Of a stretch of 64,000 bases of DNA, positions 15,768 to 24,968 are shown one piece after another (positions within the stretch are counted from its first letter, which is position 1; the number at the start of each line of letters is the position of its first letter). The position numbers and the translations under genes are program-made. A model generated the notes under the pieces. That model saw nothing but the letters and a program-made list of their open reading frames with translations. It was not told where the DNA came from and ran no database searches. Location: the NCBI RefSeq assembly GCF_001687585.2, contig NZ_CP016537.2, positions 2,886,001 to 2,950,000 on the forward strand, read 5' to 3'. Source of the DNA: Planococcus halocryophilus. GTDB lineage: Bacteria; Bacillota; Bacilli; Bacillales_A; Planococcaceae.

Positions 15768-17372
15768 CTACCAAACAGCCACCGAACCATCCGTACGCGA
15801 TTCAGTGCCTCCGGCTAAAACACCCGTCTCAGGATTGCGCCAAATAATTTGACCTCGCCCAAAACTTCCACCATCTGTCGCTACTTGAATTTGATGACCT
15901 TTTCGAGTTAACGCCTGTGCTAAATAATTCGGGAAATCCGGCTCCACTAGAACCGTTTTCCCTTCAATCCATTGCCATCTCGGAGCGTCAAGCGCAGCTT
16001 GTGGATTCATTAAATAATCGATGGTGTTAGTAACCACTTGGAAATGCCCTTGTGGCTGCATATAACCACCCATAACACCAAATGGTCCAACAGCTTTACC
16101 GTCTTTTGTTAGGAATCCTGGAATAATCGTATGGAATGTTCGTTTTCCTCCAGCTAATACATTGGGATGCTCTGAATCTAATGAAAAGTCCGCTCCACGA
16201 TTTTGCAGACCAATGCCGGTTCCTGGAATGACAATTCCTGAACCAAAGCCCATGTAATTGCTTTGAATATAAGAAATCATATTGCCTTCTTCATCTGCTG
16301 CTGATAAATAAACAGTTCCGCCTTTTGGCAATTCATATGGTTCTGGGTCAGATGCAATTTCCCCAATGGTCTTGGCACGCGCTGCGGCGTATTCTTCTGA
16401 GAGCAAGTGCTCTGTGCTGACAGGCATGTTTTCTGGTTCTGTAATAAACGCTTTGCCATCTGTAAACGCGAGTTTCATCGCTTCAATTTGCTCATGATAC
16501 GTTTCCGCAGATTGCCATTTAGGTTGGTTGAGTTCTTTGAAAATGTTTAAGGCCATTAATGCGACCATGCCTTGTCCGTTCGGTGGAATCTCCCAAACTT
16601 TATAGCCTCGGTAATCGGTTGAAACCGGCTCTACCCATTGTGGTTCAAATGCCTCTAAATCTTCTTTTGCTAAAAATCCTTCGTGTTTTTTCATAAAGCG
16701 ATCAATTTTATCTGCAATGGCACCTTCATAAAAAGAACGTGCATCGGTTTGTCCGATTTCAATTAATGTTTTAGCATGACCAGGAGAAGACCACATCTCA
16801 CCAATTTCAGGTGCTCGACCATTTGGTGCAAATGTATCAAACCACCCTTGATATTCTTCACTTGTAAATGAATCTTTGTATTTGGCATAAGCTGCTTGCC
16901 AATACTTCCCGAGAACTGGTGTTAACGGATAGCCTTCCTCGGCATAACGAATCGCAGGCTTCAAGGCTTCTGCAAGTGATAACTTACCGAATTTCTTCGA
17001 TAGCTCAGCCCAAGCAGCTGGCACTCCTGGAACTGTCACTGGTACTAATCCGTGTGTTGGCATTTTTTCAAAGCCAAGCGCTTTAACTGCTTCTGGAGAA
17101 ATACTTTTTGGCGCAGGACCAGAGCTGTTCAAGCCGTGCAGCTTGTCCTTGACCCATACTAAAGCAAACGCATCTCCGCCAATGCCGTTTGAAGTAGGTT
17201 CAACTACGGTTAATGCCGCAGCAGTGGCAATCGCCGCATCAATGGCGTTCCCGCCATTTTGCATCACTTCAATCCCAGCTTGTGCTGCTAATGGTTGCGA
17301 CGTCGCCACCATTCCTTTTTTTGAAAATACGGTTTGCCTTTGTGCTGCAAACGGGTTGTGCAAATAATCCAT
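15768..17372 (-). CDS. Gamma-glutamyltransferase family hydrolase (YwrD-like)
   Basis: A 534-residue Ntn hydrolase. The autocatalytic cleavage site and nucleophile Thr are expected at GGTVYLSAADEEGNMISY (~residue 350). Upstream are MQNGGNAIDAAIATAAALTVVEP and NGIGGDAFALV, and downstream GLQNRGADFSLD. There is no signal peptide, unlike secreted GGT, so it should act on imported substrates. ATG 17372 follows AGGAGG; the 52 upstream in-frame residues cover a terminator and are not real. It sits directly downstream of a peptide ABC importer, which suggests cleavage of imported glutathione or gamma-glutamyl peptides. Confidence 0.9.
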   Translation of the reverse strand: MDYLHNPFAAQRQTVFSKKGMVATSQPLAAQAGIEVMQNGGNAIDAAIATAAALTVVEPTSNGIGGDAFALVWVKDKLHGLNSSGPAPKSISPEAVKALGFEKMPTHGLVPVTVPGVPAAWAELSKKFGKLSLAEALKPAIRYAEEGYPLTPVLGKYWQAAYAKYKDSFTSEEYQGWFDTFAPNGRAPEIGEMWSSPGHAKTLIEIGQTDARSFYEGAIADKIDRFMKKHEGFLAKEDLEAFEPQWVEPVSTDYRGYKVWEIPPNGQGMVALMALNIFKELNQPKWQSAETYHEQIEAMKLAFTDGKAFITEPENMPVSTEHLLSEEYAAARAKTIGEIASDPEPYELPKGGTVYLSAADEEGNMISYIQSNYMGFGSGIVIPGTGIGLQNRGADFSLDSEHPNVLAGGKRTFHTIIPGFLTKDGKAVGPFGVMGGYMQPQGHFQVVTNTIDYLMNPQAALDAPRWQWIEGKTVLVEPDFPNYLAQALTRKGHQIQVATDGGSFGRGQIIWRNPETGVLAGGTESRTDGSVAVW

Positions 17373-17393
17373 TACAATTCCTCCTGTCAGTAT

Positions 17394-17432
17394 AAAAGCC
17401 GAATGCGGAAAAGCTTCCGCATTCGGCTTTTT
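17394..17432. terminator. Terminator-like hairpin between the ABC operon and ggt
   Basis: Stem AAAAGCCGAATGCGGAA with its complement. The minus-strand T-run is short (TTTTAT), so termination before ggt may be partial. The plus side has five T. Confidence 0.7.
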
Positions 17433-17434
17433 CG

Positions 17435-18433
17435 TTATCCGGCAAAATGGCAAGCTGCAAAATGATCTTTTTCGTGTTCGATAAATGCGGGTCGATCCAC
17501 TTTGCAAATCTCTTGTGCGATAGGGCATCTCGTATGAAAAGCACAGCCCGAAGGCGGATTTGCAGGATTTGGCATATCTCCAACTAAACGTACACGTTCT
17601 TTCTTAGCATTCACTGTCGGTCTCGGGATCGCAGACAATAATGCTTGCGTATAAGGATGAAGCGGTTTGTTGAAAATTTCAGAAACCGTACTCATCTCTA
17701 CAGTATTCCCTAAATACATTACGAGTACACGGTCACAAAAATAGCGTACCACGCCCAAATCATGTGAGATAAATAAATACGAAAGATTATACTTTTCCTG
17801 CAATGTCTTCAACAGTTTTAAAATTTGTGCTTGAACCGAAACATCTAACGCAGATACAGCTTCGTCACAAATAATAAACTGAGGATTTAACGCGATTGCC
17901 CGCGCAATTCCAATTCGTTGACGTTGACCACCGCTAAATTCATGTGGATAGCGATCATAATGTTCAGGTTTCAAGCCCACTTCTTTTAGTAAGTCTTCTA
18001 CCGAATCTCTTCTTTCTTTTAACGACATATCCGTATGCATTTTAAAAACTTCATCTAACGCATGTCCCACCCGTTGCCTCGGATTTAAAGATGCATAAGG
18101 ATCCTGGAAAATCATTTGCATTTCTTTAACAAACTTCTTCTTCTCTTTTCGTTTTAAATCTTGAATTTCCTGCTCATTAAAATAAATTTTTCCATCCGTC
18201 AATTCTTCGAGCCCTAAAATCGTTCTGCCAAGCGTAGATTTACCACACCCTGATTCTCCAACTACTCCAAGACTCTCCCCTTTATAGAGCTTTAAAGAAA
18301 CAGATTCCACTGCTTTCACATTTCCAGTAACTCGTTTTAACAAGCCACCTTTAATTGGAAAGTATTTTTTTACGCTATTTAACTCTAAGAGTATATCAGA
18401 CTTTAAGGGTGATTTTTCTTGGATTGTTGTCAA
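17435..18433 (-). CDS. Peptide ABC transporter ATPase (DppF/OppF type)
   Basis: A 332-residue ATPase: Walker A GESGCGKST (~65), Q-loop MIFQDPYASLNPRQR, signature FSGGQRQRIGIARA, Walker B FIICDEAVSALD and switch HDLGVVRYF. The C-terminal oligopeptide-transporter domain has the Fe-S-like cysteines CAFHTRCPIAQEIC. Start is TTG 18433, with AAGGAGG 9 bases upstream, overlapping the preceding ATPase gene by 38 bases. Final gene of a five-gene importer operon. Confidence 0.93.
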   Translation of the reverse strand: MTTIQEKSPLKSDILLELNSVKKYFPIKGGLLKRVTGNVKAVESVSLKLYKGESLGVVGESGCGKSTLGRTILGLEELTDGKIYFNEQEIQDLKRKEKKKFVKEMQMIFQDPYASLNPRQRVGHALDEVFKMHTDMSLKERRDSVEDLLKEVGLKPEHYDRYPHEFSGGQRQRIGIARAIALNPQFIICDEAVSALDVSVQAQILKLLKTLQEKYNLSYLFISHDLGVVRYFCDRVLVMYLGNTVEMSTVSEIFNKPLHPYTQALLSAIPRPTVNAKKERVRLVGDMPNPANPPSGCAFHTRCPIAQEICKVDRPAFIEHEKDHFAACHFAG

Positions 18434-19412
18434 CCGTTTCAGCCTCCTTATCAGCTAGCCAGCAGCTCGCATAATGCCCTTTTCCTGCACGAAATTCTGG
18501 AGGAACGTCTGTTTTGCATTTATCCATTGCAAACTTGCAGCGTGGATGGAAGCGACAGCCGGATATCTCATCATTTAGACCAGGCATATTTCCAGGAATC
18601 GGTTCTAACTCAAATTCGGGATCGTCTACATTTGGTACAGAATTTAACAACCCAATTGTATAGGGATGTTGAGGATTCTCAAAAATTTCACGCACAGGTC
18701 CCTCTTCAATTTTTTTACCTGCATACATGACCATAACTCGGTCGGCTACTTCTGCGACAACGCCCATGTCATGCGTAATCATCAAAACACCCATATCCAA
18801 TTTGTCTTTTAAATCTTTGATCAAGTCTAAAATTTGAGCTTGAATTGTCACGTCTAAAGCAGTTGTGGGTTCATCCGCTATTAACAAGCTCGGGTGGCAA
18901 GCAAGTGCCATAGCAATCATGACACGTTGCCTCATTCCTCCACTTAACTCGTGGGGATATTGGTTTAACCGTTTATCAGGATTGGGAATACCTACTTGCC
19001 TAAGCAATTCAATGCTTTGTATACTCGCTTCTTTTTTAGATAATTTATGATGTAAAAGCAAAGGTTCCCGCAATTGATAACCGATGGTCAGTACCGGATT
19101 CAAAGCAGTCATAGGTTCCTGAAAAATCATCGACATCTTATTACCTCGAATGCGTCGCATTTTCTCAGGTGAAAGCTTTTGAAGAGACTCTCCATTTAAT
19201 AAAATCTCTCCATTTTCAATCGAACCATTAGAAGGAAGGAGTCTCATTACAGATAAAGAAGTGATACTTTTTCCACAACCTGATTCTCCAACGATACACA
19301 AAGTTTCTCCTTTATCTACATGAAAAGAGACATCTCTCACCGCTTGCAATGAACCTTCTCCTGTACGAAAAGAGGTTACTAGATTTTTCACTTCAAGTAA
19401 TGTCTCTGCCAT
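18396..19412 (-). CDS. Peptide ABC transporter ATPase (DppD/OppD type)
   Basis: A 338-residue partner ATPase with Walker A GESGCGKSI, MIFQEPMTALNP, signature LSGGMRQRVMIAMA, Walker B LLIADEPTTALD and HDMGVVAEV. The C-terminal CRFHPRCKFAMDKC cysteine motif is present. The N-terminus lacks the fused extension of some OppD proteins. It lies 7 bases after the binding-protein gene. Confidence 0.93.
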   Translation of the reverse strand: MAETLLEVKNLVTSFRTGEGSLQAVRDVSFHVDKGETLCIVGESGCGKSITSLSVMRLLPSNGSIENGEILLNGESLQKLSPEKMRRIRGNKMSMIFQEPMTALNPVLTIGYQLREPLLLHHKLSKKEASIQSIELLRQVGIPNPDKRLNQYPHELSGGMRQRVMIAMALACHPSLLIADEPTTALDVTIQAQILDLIKDLKDKLDMGVLMITHDMGVVAEVADRVMVMYAGKKIEEGPVREIFENPQHPYTIGLLNSVPNVDDPEFELEPIPGNMPGLNDEISGCRFHPRCKFAMDKCKTDVPPEFRAGKGHYASCWLADKEAETVDNNPRKITLKV

Positions 19413-19419
19413 ACTTTCC

Positions 19420-20973
19420 CTACTCTCTTGTTACATTTTGTAAGAACCATTGGCCATTCGGATCTAGTTCAAGACCTTTAATCGATTTATCTGTAGCTGC
19501 CGTCACGACGCCGTGATACATCACAACGACCGCATCTTCATCTAACATCAATTGGTTCGCTTGATCTAAATATTTTTTACGTTCATCTTGGTCTACGGTT
19601 GTACGTGATGCTTCAACCAGTTTGTCAAACTCCGGATTGCTGTATTGCGCTCGGTTTGAAGCTCCTACATTATCTGAGTGGAAATTAGGGTAAAGCATCT
19701 CAGAGCCGTCGCTTGTTACGTTAGACCAGCTTAAGAAAGTTAAGTCATATTCTCCCGCTCTTGCTGTATCAAGGAATGTTGCCCATTCCATTGTTTCAAT
19801 TTCCACATTAAATCCAGCTTCTGTTAATTGTGCTTGAACGATTTCTGCCATAAGAATAAAATTATCTCGGTTAGCCGCTAGTAATTTGATTGGCTCGTCA
19901 CCAAACCCATTTTCTTCTACCAATTGCTTAGCTGCTTCTGGATCGTATGCAGTTCCTGCTTCGTCAGCTGACTCATCGTAACCGAAAACTTGAGGCCCGA
20001 GAACGCTGTTACTTCTTACGCCGAGTCCATTTAATTTTTCAACAAAGGCATCCCGGTTGATTGCGCTTGCTACCGCTTTTCGGAAATCTGGATTTTCGTT
20101 ACGTTCTTGTGAGTGGTTAAATGTTAGGTAGTATACAGGTGTACCATCTTTTTTCGTTACTTCAATATTTTCTAATGATTCCACACGTGATAGTTGTTCC
20201 GAAGGCAACGCATCAATGAAGTTTACTTCACCCGTTTGCAACATAGAAATTGCCGTTGACACTTCAGGAACAACTTTATACGTCACTTTATCAAGTGTTG
20301 GTGCACCATCCCAATAGTCTTCATTTTTCACTAATACTACTTGATCACCTTGGCTCCAGCTTTCAAATTTAAATGGTCCTGTACCTACTGGATTTTGCAT
20401 CAAATCTTGTGCTTCGTCAGCTGTTGGGGAAATGATTGCCGCATTTGAATGAGACAAAGCTGCCAACAAAGGTCCGTATGGGTATTTTGTTTTTATTTCG
20501 ACTGTTGTTTCATCAACTGCCGTTACTGTATCAATTGGTTCTAGTAACGATGCACGCGGTGCTGCAGTCGCTGGGTCAATTAGTTTTTCAAATGTGTATT
20601 TTACTGCTTCTGCATTGAAAGGCGTGCCATCTTGAAATTCGATTCCTTCTTTCAACTTAATCACCCATGTGAGTTCATCAGGGTTTTCATAGGATTCTGC
20701 AAGTTTTGGTTCAATCTCCATTGTTTCTGGATTACGCTCAAATAAGTTTTCATAGATCTGAGACATGACACTTGAAGACACTGAATCATTCGTCATGGTT
20801 GGAGACAATCCTACAGCGTCTGTTGTCGAAGCATAAATAATTCCTTGGTCTCCTGCTTCAGAAGAACTGGAACTTCCTCCGCTTTCTGTCCCTTCAGGAA
20901 TTGTACTTTCCGAACACGCTCCTAAGATAAGCAAGCCAAGCAACGTTAATAAAAACAACCATTTTTTATTCAT
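19420..20973 (-). CDS. Peptide/glutathione-type ABC transporter substrate-binding lipoprotein
   Basis: A 517-residue SBP family 5 protein with a lipoprotein signal: MNKKWLFLLTLLGLLILGAC, lipid-anchor Cys at 20. A Ser/Gly/Glu linker follows. SBP_bac_5 features are ENLFERNPETMEIEPKLAESY, LKEGIEFQDGTPFNAEAVKYT and GTGPFKFESW. Close relatives in Bacillales are often labelled glutathione-binding. The neighbouring cytosolic gamma-glutamyltransferase fits that, but dipeptide import cannot be excluded. RBS is GGGGGA. Confidence 0.9.
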   Translation of the reverse strand: MNKKWLFLLTLLGLLILGACSESTIPEGTESGGSSSSSEAGDQGIIYASTTDAVGLSPTMTNDSVSSSVMSQIYENLFERNPETMEIEPKLAESYENPDELTWVIKLKEGIEFQDGTPFNAEAVKYTFEKLIDPATAAPRASLLEPIDTVTAVDETTVEIKTKYPYGPLLAALSHSNAAIISPTADEAQDLMQNPVGTGPFKFESWSQGDQVVLVKNEDYWDGAPTLDKVTYKVVPEVSTAISMLQTGEVNFIDALPSEQLSRVESLENIEVTKKDGTPVYYLTFNHSQERNENPDFRKAVASAINRDAFVEKLNGLGVRSNSVLGPQVFGYDESADEAGTAYDPEAAKQLVEENGFGDEPIKLLAANRDNFILMAEIVQAQLTEAGFNVEIETMEWATFLDTARAGEYDLTFLSWSNVTSDGSEMLYPNFHSDNVGASNRAQYSNPEFDKLVEASRTTVDQDERKKYLDQANQLMLDEDAVVVMYHGVVTAATDKSIKGLELDPNGQWFLQNVTRE

Positions 20974-20994
20974 TTAAAAATCCCCCTATATGTT

Positions 20995-21882
20995 TTATTG
21001 TTGTAAATCCATATTCGGATCAAGCGCATCTCGAAGTCCATCTCCGAGTACGTTAAAAGCAAAAACCGTCAACATAATTGCAATTCCGGGAACGATCGTC
21101 AAATGTGGTGAAGACCACATGAAATCTTGTCCCTGTGAAATCATTGCTCCCCATTCAGGAGTGGGCGGCTGAGCACCGAGCCCTAAATAACTGAGAGCAG
21201 CTGTCGATAAGATTGCTGTCGCCATTCGCATAGTAGCGAATACGATAATCGGTGCCGAAACGTTTGGTAAAATGTGTCGAACCATGATGCGCAAATCAGA
21301 TGCACCCATTGATCGCATGGCCATGATGTATTCCTTTTCTTTTATAGACAAAACAGACCCTCTTACAATTCGAGCACATGTCGGAATGGACCAAATGCTG
21401 ATAGCGATTGCTACATTTACTAAGCTCGTGCCAAGAATCGCTATGATTAACATAGCGAGCAAGATGCCTGGGAACGAAAACAGCAAGTCCACAAAACGCA
21501 TAATAATGGCATCTAATTTACGATAATAGCCTGCCAGCATTCCTAAAATAATTCCTCCCACAAGCCCTAACGTAACAGCTACACTCCCTACAACAAGGGA
21601 AATCCTTGCACCGTAAACGATTCGACTCCAAACATCACGTCCGTAATTGTCTGTTCCCAACCAATGCCCTTCACTAAAAACTGGCATTTCACTATTCGCC
21701 AAGTTTTGCCTGATTGGATCATGAATCGTAATAAAAGGCGCAAATATCGCAATTAAAATTTGAAGAATTACAATCACTAGTCCAATAACGGCTAACTTGT
21801 TCTTAAACAAACGTTTGAGCGTCGTCACATAATATTTTTCCCTTTTCTTCGGCTTTAGCTCGAGTGTTTCGGCTGTTGTCAT
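20995..21882 (-). CDS. Peptide ABC transporter permease (DppC type)
   Basis: A 295-residue permease with an N-terminal cytoplasmic segment, a first helix (AVIGLVIVILQILIAIFAPF) and the BPD-type EAA loop region (RSMGASDLRIMVRHILPNVSAPI). ATG 21882 is set by AGGAGGAG; upstream in-frame codons overlap the other permease gene. It pairs with the next gene to form the membrane channel. Confidence 0.92.
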   Translation of the reverse strand: MTTAETLELKPKKREKYYVTTLKRLFKNKLAVIGLVIVILQILIAIFAPFITIHDPIRQNLANSEMPVFSEGHWLGTDNYGRDVWSRIVYGARISLVVGSVAVTLGLVGGIILGMLAGYYRKLDAIIMRFVDLLFSFPGILLAMLIIAILGTSLVNVAIAISIWSIPTCARIVRGSVLSIKEKEYIMAMRSMGASDLRIMVRHILPNVSAPIIVFATMRMATAILSTAALSYLGLGAQPPTPEWGAMISQGQDFMWSSPHLTIVPGIAIMLTVFAFNVLGDGLRDALDPNMDLQQ

Positions 21883-21898
21883 TAGCTTCTCCTCCTCT

Positions 21899-22843
21899 CT
21901 ATTCATACTTGATGCGTGGATCTATGTACGTATAAACGATATCCACGATTAAATTGACTAGTACAAATAACGTGGCAACAAGTAAGACTGAACCTTGTAC
22001 CATTGGAAAGTCTCGAGCAGCAATAGCATCAATCATTAATCGGCCAACGCCATTAATCGCAAATACTTTTTCTGTAATAATCGTGCCACCTAGTAATAGT
22101 CCGAAGTTCAAACCAATTACCGTAATGATCGGGATCATGGCATTTTTCAATGTATGAATCCAAATGACATTTTTTTCTTTCACACCTTTTGCACGCGCAG
22201 TTCGAACGTAATCAGCGCGAATTACTTCTAACATCGAGGAACGAGTCATTCGGGCAATCATAGCCGCTGATCCGGTTCCTAGCGTAATTGCCGGTAATAT
22301 TAATTCTTTGATACCGTCAATTGTATAAAATGGATTCGACATCCCGCCTACAGGGAGCCATTGAAGGTTAACAGAGAACACTAAAATCAATAATGCCCCG
22401 AGCCAAAAATTCGGAATGGAAATCCCTGCAAGTGCAAACGTAGTTGCCGAGACATCTAAAAGCGAATTTTGTTTTAATGCCGAAACCAATCCTGTAATAA
22501 CTCCAAGAATCACAGCAACTATCATACTGGCAATGGCTAACTTCAACGTATTAGGAAACCGGATCATAATGGCATCAGCAACTGGTTGACTAGTCTGGTA
22601 TGAATAACCAAAGTCACCTTGTACAGCATTTCCTACGTACCTTGCATATTGTGTAAGGAAAGGATCATTTAACCCCAAATTGTCTCGAATCGCAGTAATA
22701 TCTGATTCGGTCGCTGTTGGCCCTCCAATAACAGCCGCCGGGTCTCCCGGTGCGATATACATCGAAGAAAACACAAGAAAAGAAATCCCTACCAACAAGA
22801 ATAGTAATTGCAAAGCTCGACGTATGATTAAAGATATCAACAA
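21899..22843 (-). CDS. Peptide ABC transporter permease (DppB type)
   Basis: A 314-residue permease with about six helices. It has the typical N-terminus LISLIIRRALQLLFLLVGISFLVF, LGLNDPFLTQYARYVGNAVQGDFGYSY, and the EAA motif RTARAKGVKEKNVIWIHTLKNAMIPI. The start is TTG 22843 or 22840 behind GGGGGGTG. First gene of the operon permease-permease-binding protein-ATPase-ATPase. Confidence 0.92.
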   Translation of the reverse strand: MLISLIIRRALQLLFLLVGISFLVFSSMYIAPGDPAAVIGGPTATESDITAIRDNLGLNDPFLTQYARYVGNAVQGDFGYSYQTSQPVADAIMIRFPNTLKLAIASMIVAVILGVITGLVSALKQNSLLDVSATTFALAGISIPNFWLGALLILVFSVNLQWLPVGGMSNPFYTIDGIKELILPAITLGTGSAAMIARMTRSSMLEVIRADYVRTARAKGVKEKNVIWIHTLKNAMIPIITVIGLNFGLLLGGTIITEKVFAINGVGRLMIDAIAARDFPMVQGSVLLVATLFVLVNLIVDIVYTYIDPRIKYE

Positions 22844-23070
22844 TACACCCCCCTAAAATCATTTGTTAAGCATTTATTCATTTTAGCTTACCAAGTGATT
22901 ATTTTTTGATAATTTTGATTATAGAGGATATATTTTAAAAAAGATACACTCTTTTTACAAAAGTATGAATTTTTCATCATTTCACTTACACAAAGTTCCA
23001 TTTCCTCTATTCCGTCTAACTTTTTGTACATTTCAAACTACCACTAATTTATTTTCGATTATATTTACAC

Positions 23071-23110
23071 AAAAAAATAAAAGCCCACAGCTTTTCAGCT
23101 GTAGACTTTT
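23071..23110 (-). terminator. Terminator of the Lrp-family gene
   Basis: Minus strand AAAAGTCTACAGCT, GAAA loop, AGCTGTGGGCTTTT, then a T-run. The stem starts at the stop codon. The stretch 22844-23070 beyond it is AT-rich and should contain the promoter of the peptide importer operon; I see no clear operator. Confidence 0.8.
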
Positions 23111-23558
23111 ATAATTTCATCCCTGTACGGCTCTTGAAACGACGAAGTAGAATATGACTCTCTACTCTTGTAATGCCTTCTAGCGCATACATTTCTTCGT
23201 TAATAAATTTTTCAAGATCAATAAAATCATCAACCAGTACATGCATATGAAGTGTCGATGGTCCGGTCATTTGGTAGCAGCTGGCGACGCTTGGGTTATC
23301 AGCTAAAGCTTGAGCTACTTTTACCAGTGAAGCGGGCTCGCAATCTACTTCAAAAAAGCCAGATACTTTTTTCCCTACTTTTTCACTGTTAATGACTACT
23401 GTAAAACTTTCAATAACTCCTGCTTCAGTGAGTTGATGCACTCTTTCTCGAATGGCCACTCGCGACAAGTTAAGCTCCTTGCCAATATCCACATACGACA
23501 TGCGACCATTCCCCGTTAATAATGCTAATATTTTTCGATCAATGTCATCTAGTTTCAT
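23109..23558 (-). CDS. Lrp/AsnC family transcriptional regulator (YwrC-like)
   Basis: A 149-residue protein with N-terminal HTH (DIDRKILALLTGNGRMSYVDIGKELNLSRVAIRERVHQL) and the C-terminal RAM/AsnC ligand-binding domain (CYQMTGPSTLHMHVLVDD, IEGITRVESHILLRRFKSRTG-like end). In B. subtilis the related ywrC lies between the chrA-like genes and ywrD. Here it stands at the head of the importer-ggt-chrA block, so it probably controls that block in response to an amino acid or thiol (inference). Confidence 0.9.
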   Translation of the reverse strand: MKLDDIDRKILALLTGNGRMSYVDIGKELNLSRVAIRERVHQLTEAGVIESFTVVINSEKVGKKVSGFFEVDCEPASLVKVAQALADNPSVASCYQMTGPSTLHMHVLVDDFIDLEKFINEEMYALEGITRVESHILLRRFKSRTGMKL

Positions 23559-23595
23559 AAATACACCTCAAGCTCTTATTTTATTAGTTTGTTTG

Positions 23596-24042
23596 TTAGT
23601 TATTCAAATAAAGTTGTGTACAGTATATTCCGGGAGCTACTTCAATCACACCCGTCTCTTGAAAACCGAACAGCTTGTACAGAGTAATCGCTGGCTGATT
23701 AGCTGAGCCAGTACTGACTTTAAAGTCATACGCACGATATTTTTTCAGCACTTCACTTAATAATTTCTTACCTATTCCTTTCCGAAAATGAGCGGGGTCG
23801 ACTACTAGTCGGTGGATATCGATCATTCCTTCTTCTACTTTATACGATAGAACCCCTTGTAATTGCTCTTCGCTATACCCAATAAACAACTCCGTGCTGT
23901 TTTGGATTTCGCGAATCGTTTCATGAAGCTGCGGAATTCCAAAAAAACCCATAAGCTCTGCTTCTACACGGTAAGCAGCTTGTTGAATTTGCTGAATCTT
24001 TTCAGCCATTTGTTTATCTTGATGATTTAATACAGTAATCAT
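23596..24042 (-). CDS. GNAT family N-acetyltransferase
   Basis: A 148-residue acetyltransferase. The acetyl-CoA binding motif A is LVVDPAHFRKGIGKKLLSEVL (~85-105). It is followed by FKVSTGSANQPAITLYKLFGFQETG, the motif B region. Start ATG 24042 follows AAAGGGTGA; the ten upstream in-frame residues are dropped. Substrate unknown. Confidence 0.88.
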   Translation of the reverse strand: MITVLNHQDKQMAEKIQQIQQAAYRVEAELMGFFGIPQLHETIREIQNSTELFIGYSEEQLQGVLSYKVEEGMIDIHRLVVDPAHFRKGIGKKLLSEVLKKYRAYDFKVSTGSANQPAITLYKLFGFQETGVIEVAPGIYCTQLYLNN

Positions 24043-24098
24043 AAATTGTTCACCCTTTACTAACTTTACCATGATGCCATTCTAGTCGTTAACAATAA

Positions 24099-24947
24099 TT
24101 AGTTCTGAAGAAAACGAAATATCTCATCAAATCGATCTGTAGCATCTTGATAGCCTTGGTTGTAAAGAGTTTCTAATTTCACTGGGTTTCGCTCTAGCCC
24201 TTTAATCTTGTATAAATCTTTTGGCCGAATGACCATCGCTAAGCCTTCTCGTTCCATTTGCTCGATAAACTCCATTGTTTCATTATAATACAAATGCCGA
24301 TTCTCCATAGTCTTTGCGATAGCCGGATATTGTCGAACAAATGCTGGCATAATTCCAGCAAATCGACTCCTTTTTTTACGATAGCCTTTTTCTCTCGTCA
24401 AAATAATAATAGGTTTGGTTACTCCATCTGATAATGCTTTTCGAATAGGCAGCGGATCGGCAATACTGCCATCCATTAAAAATCTCCCTTCGAATTCTAC
24501 TGGTTGTGCCATTAATGGCAAGGAACTTGAAGCTCTAACAATCGTTAGCACATCTTCTGGACGTCTTTGTTTTTCAAAATAAAGTGCTTCACCTGTTAAA
24601 CAATCTGTTACTCCTACAACAAACTCTTCTGTAGCGTTATGAAAGCGATCATAATCAAAGGGCACTAAGCTGTTTGGGATTTTATCAAAGATTAAGTCCA
24701 TACCAAAAAGTTCACGCTTTGTTAGCAAATTTTTAACCGAAAGGTATTCTGGATGATTGACATAACCAATGGTAACTTCTCGATTCCGGCCATTTTGTCT
24801 AGAAATGTAAGAAGAGGCATGACAGGCTCCTGCTGAGACACCAATCACGTAGTCCACAAAAACACTTTCTTCCAATAGTTTTTCGAGAACACCGCCGGTA
24901 TAGACACCTCGCATGCCACCGCCTTCTAGCACGAGTCCACTTTTCAT
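24099..24947 (-). CDS. Patatin-like phospholipase family protein
   Basis: A 282-residue serine hydrolase with the Ser-Asp dyad. The oxyanion loop is EGGGMRGVYTGGVL, the nucleophile elbow GVSAGA (~Ser 40) and the catalytic Asp is in FLMDGSIADPLP (~160). It is closest in layout to the YjjU/RssA-type bacterial patatins. GGAGGGGG precedes the ATG. Probably a cytosolic lipid or ester hydrolase. Confidence 0.9.
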   Translation of the reverse strand: MKSGLVLEGGGMRGVYTGGVLEKLLEESVFVDYVIGVSAGACHASSYISRQNGRNREVTIGYVNHPEYLSVKNLLTKRELFGMDLIFDKIPNSLVPFDYDRFHNATEEFVVGVTDCLTGEALYFEKQRRPEDVLTIVRASSSLPLMAQPVEFEGRFLMDGSIADPLPIRKALSDGVTKPIIILTREKGYRKKRSRFAGIMPAFVRQYPAIAKTMENRHLYYNETMEFIEQMEREGLAMVIRPKDLYKIKGLERNPVKLETLYNQGYQDATDRFDEIFRFLQN

Positions 24948-24968
24948 GTTTCCCCCTCCTTCAGCTAG

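Noticed and set aside
22844..23070. CodY box for the peptide importer operon
   Set aside because: The region is AT-rich and contains loose AATTTTGA-like matches, but none close enough to AATTTTCWGAAAATT to report.
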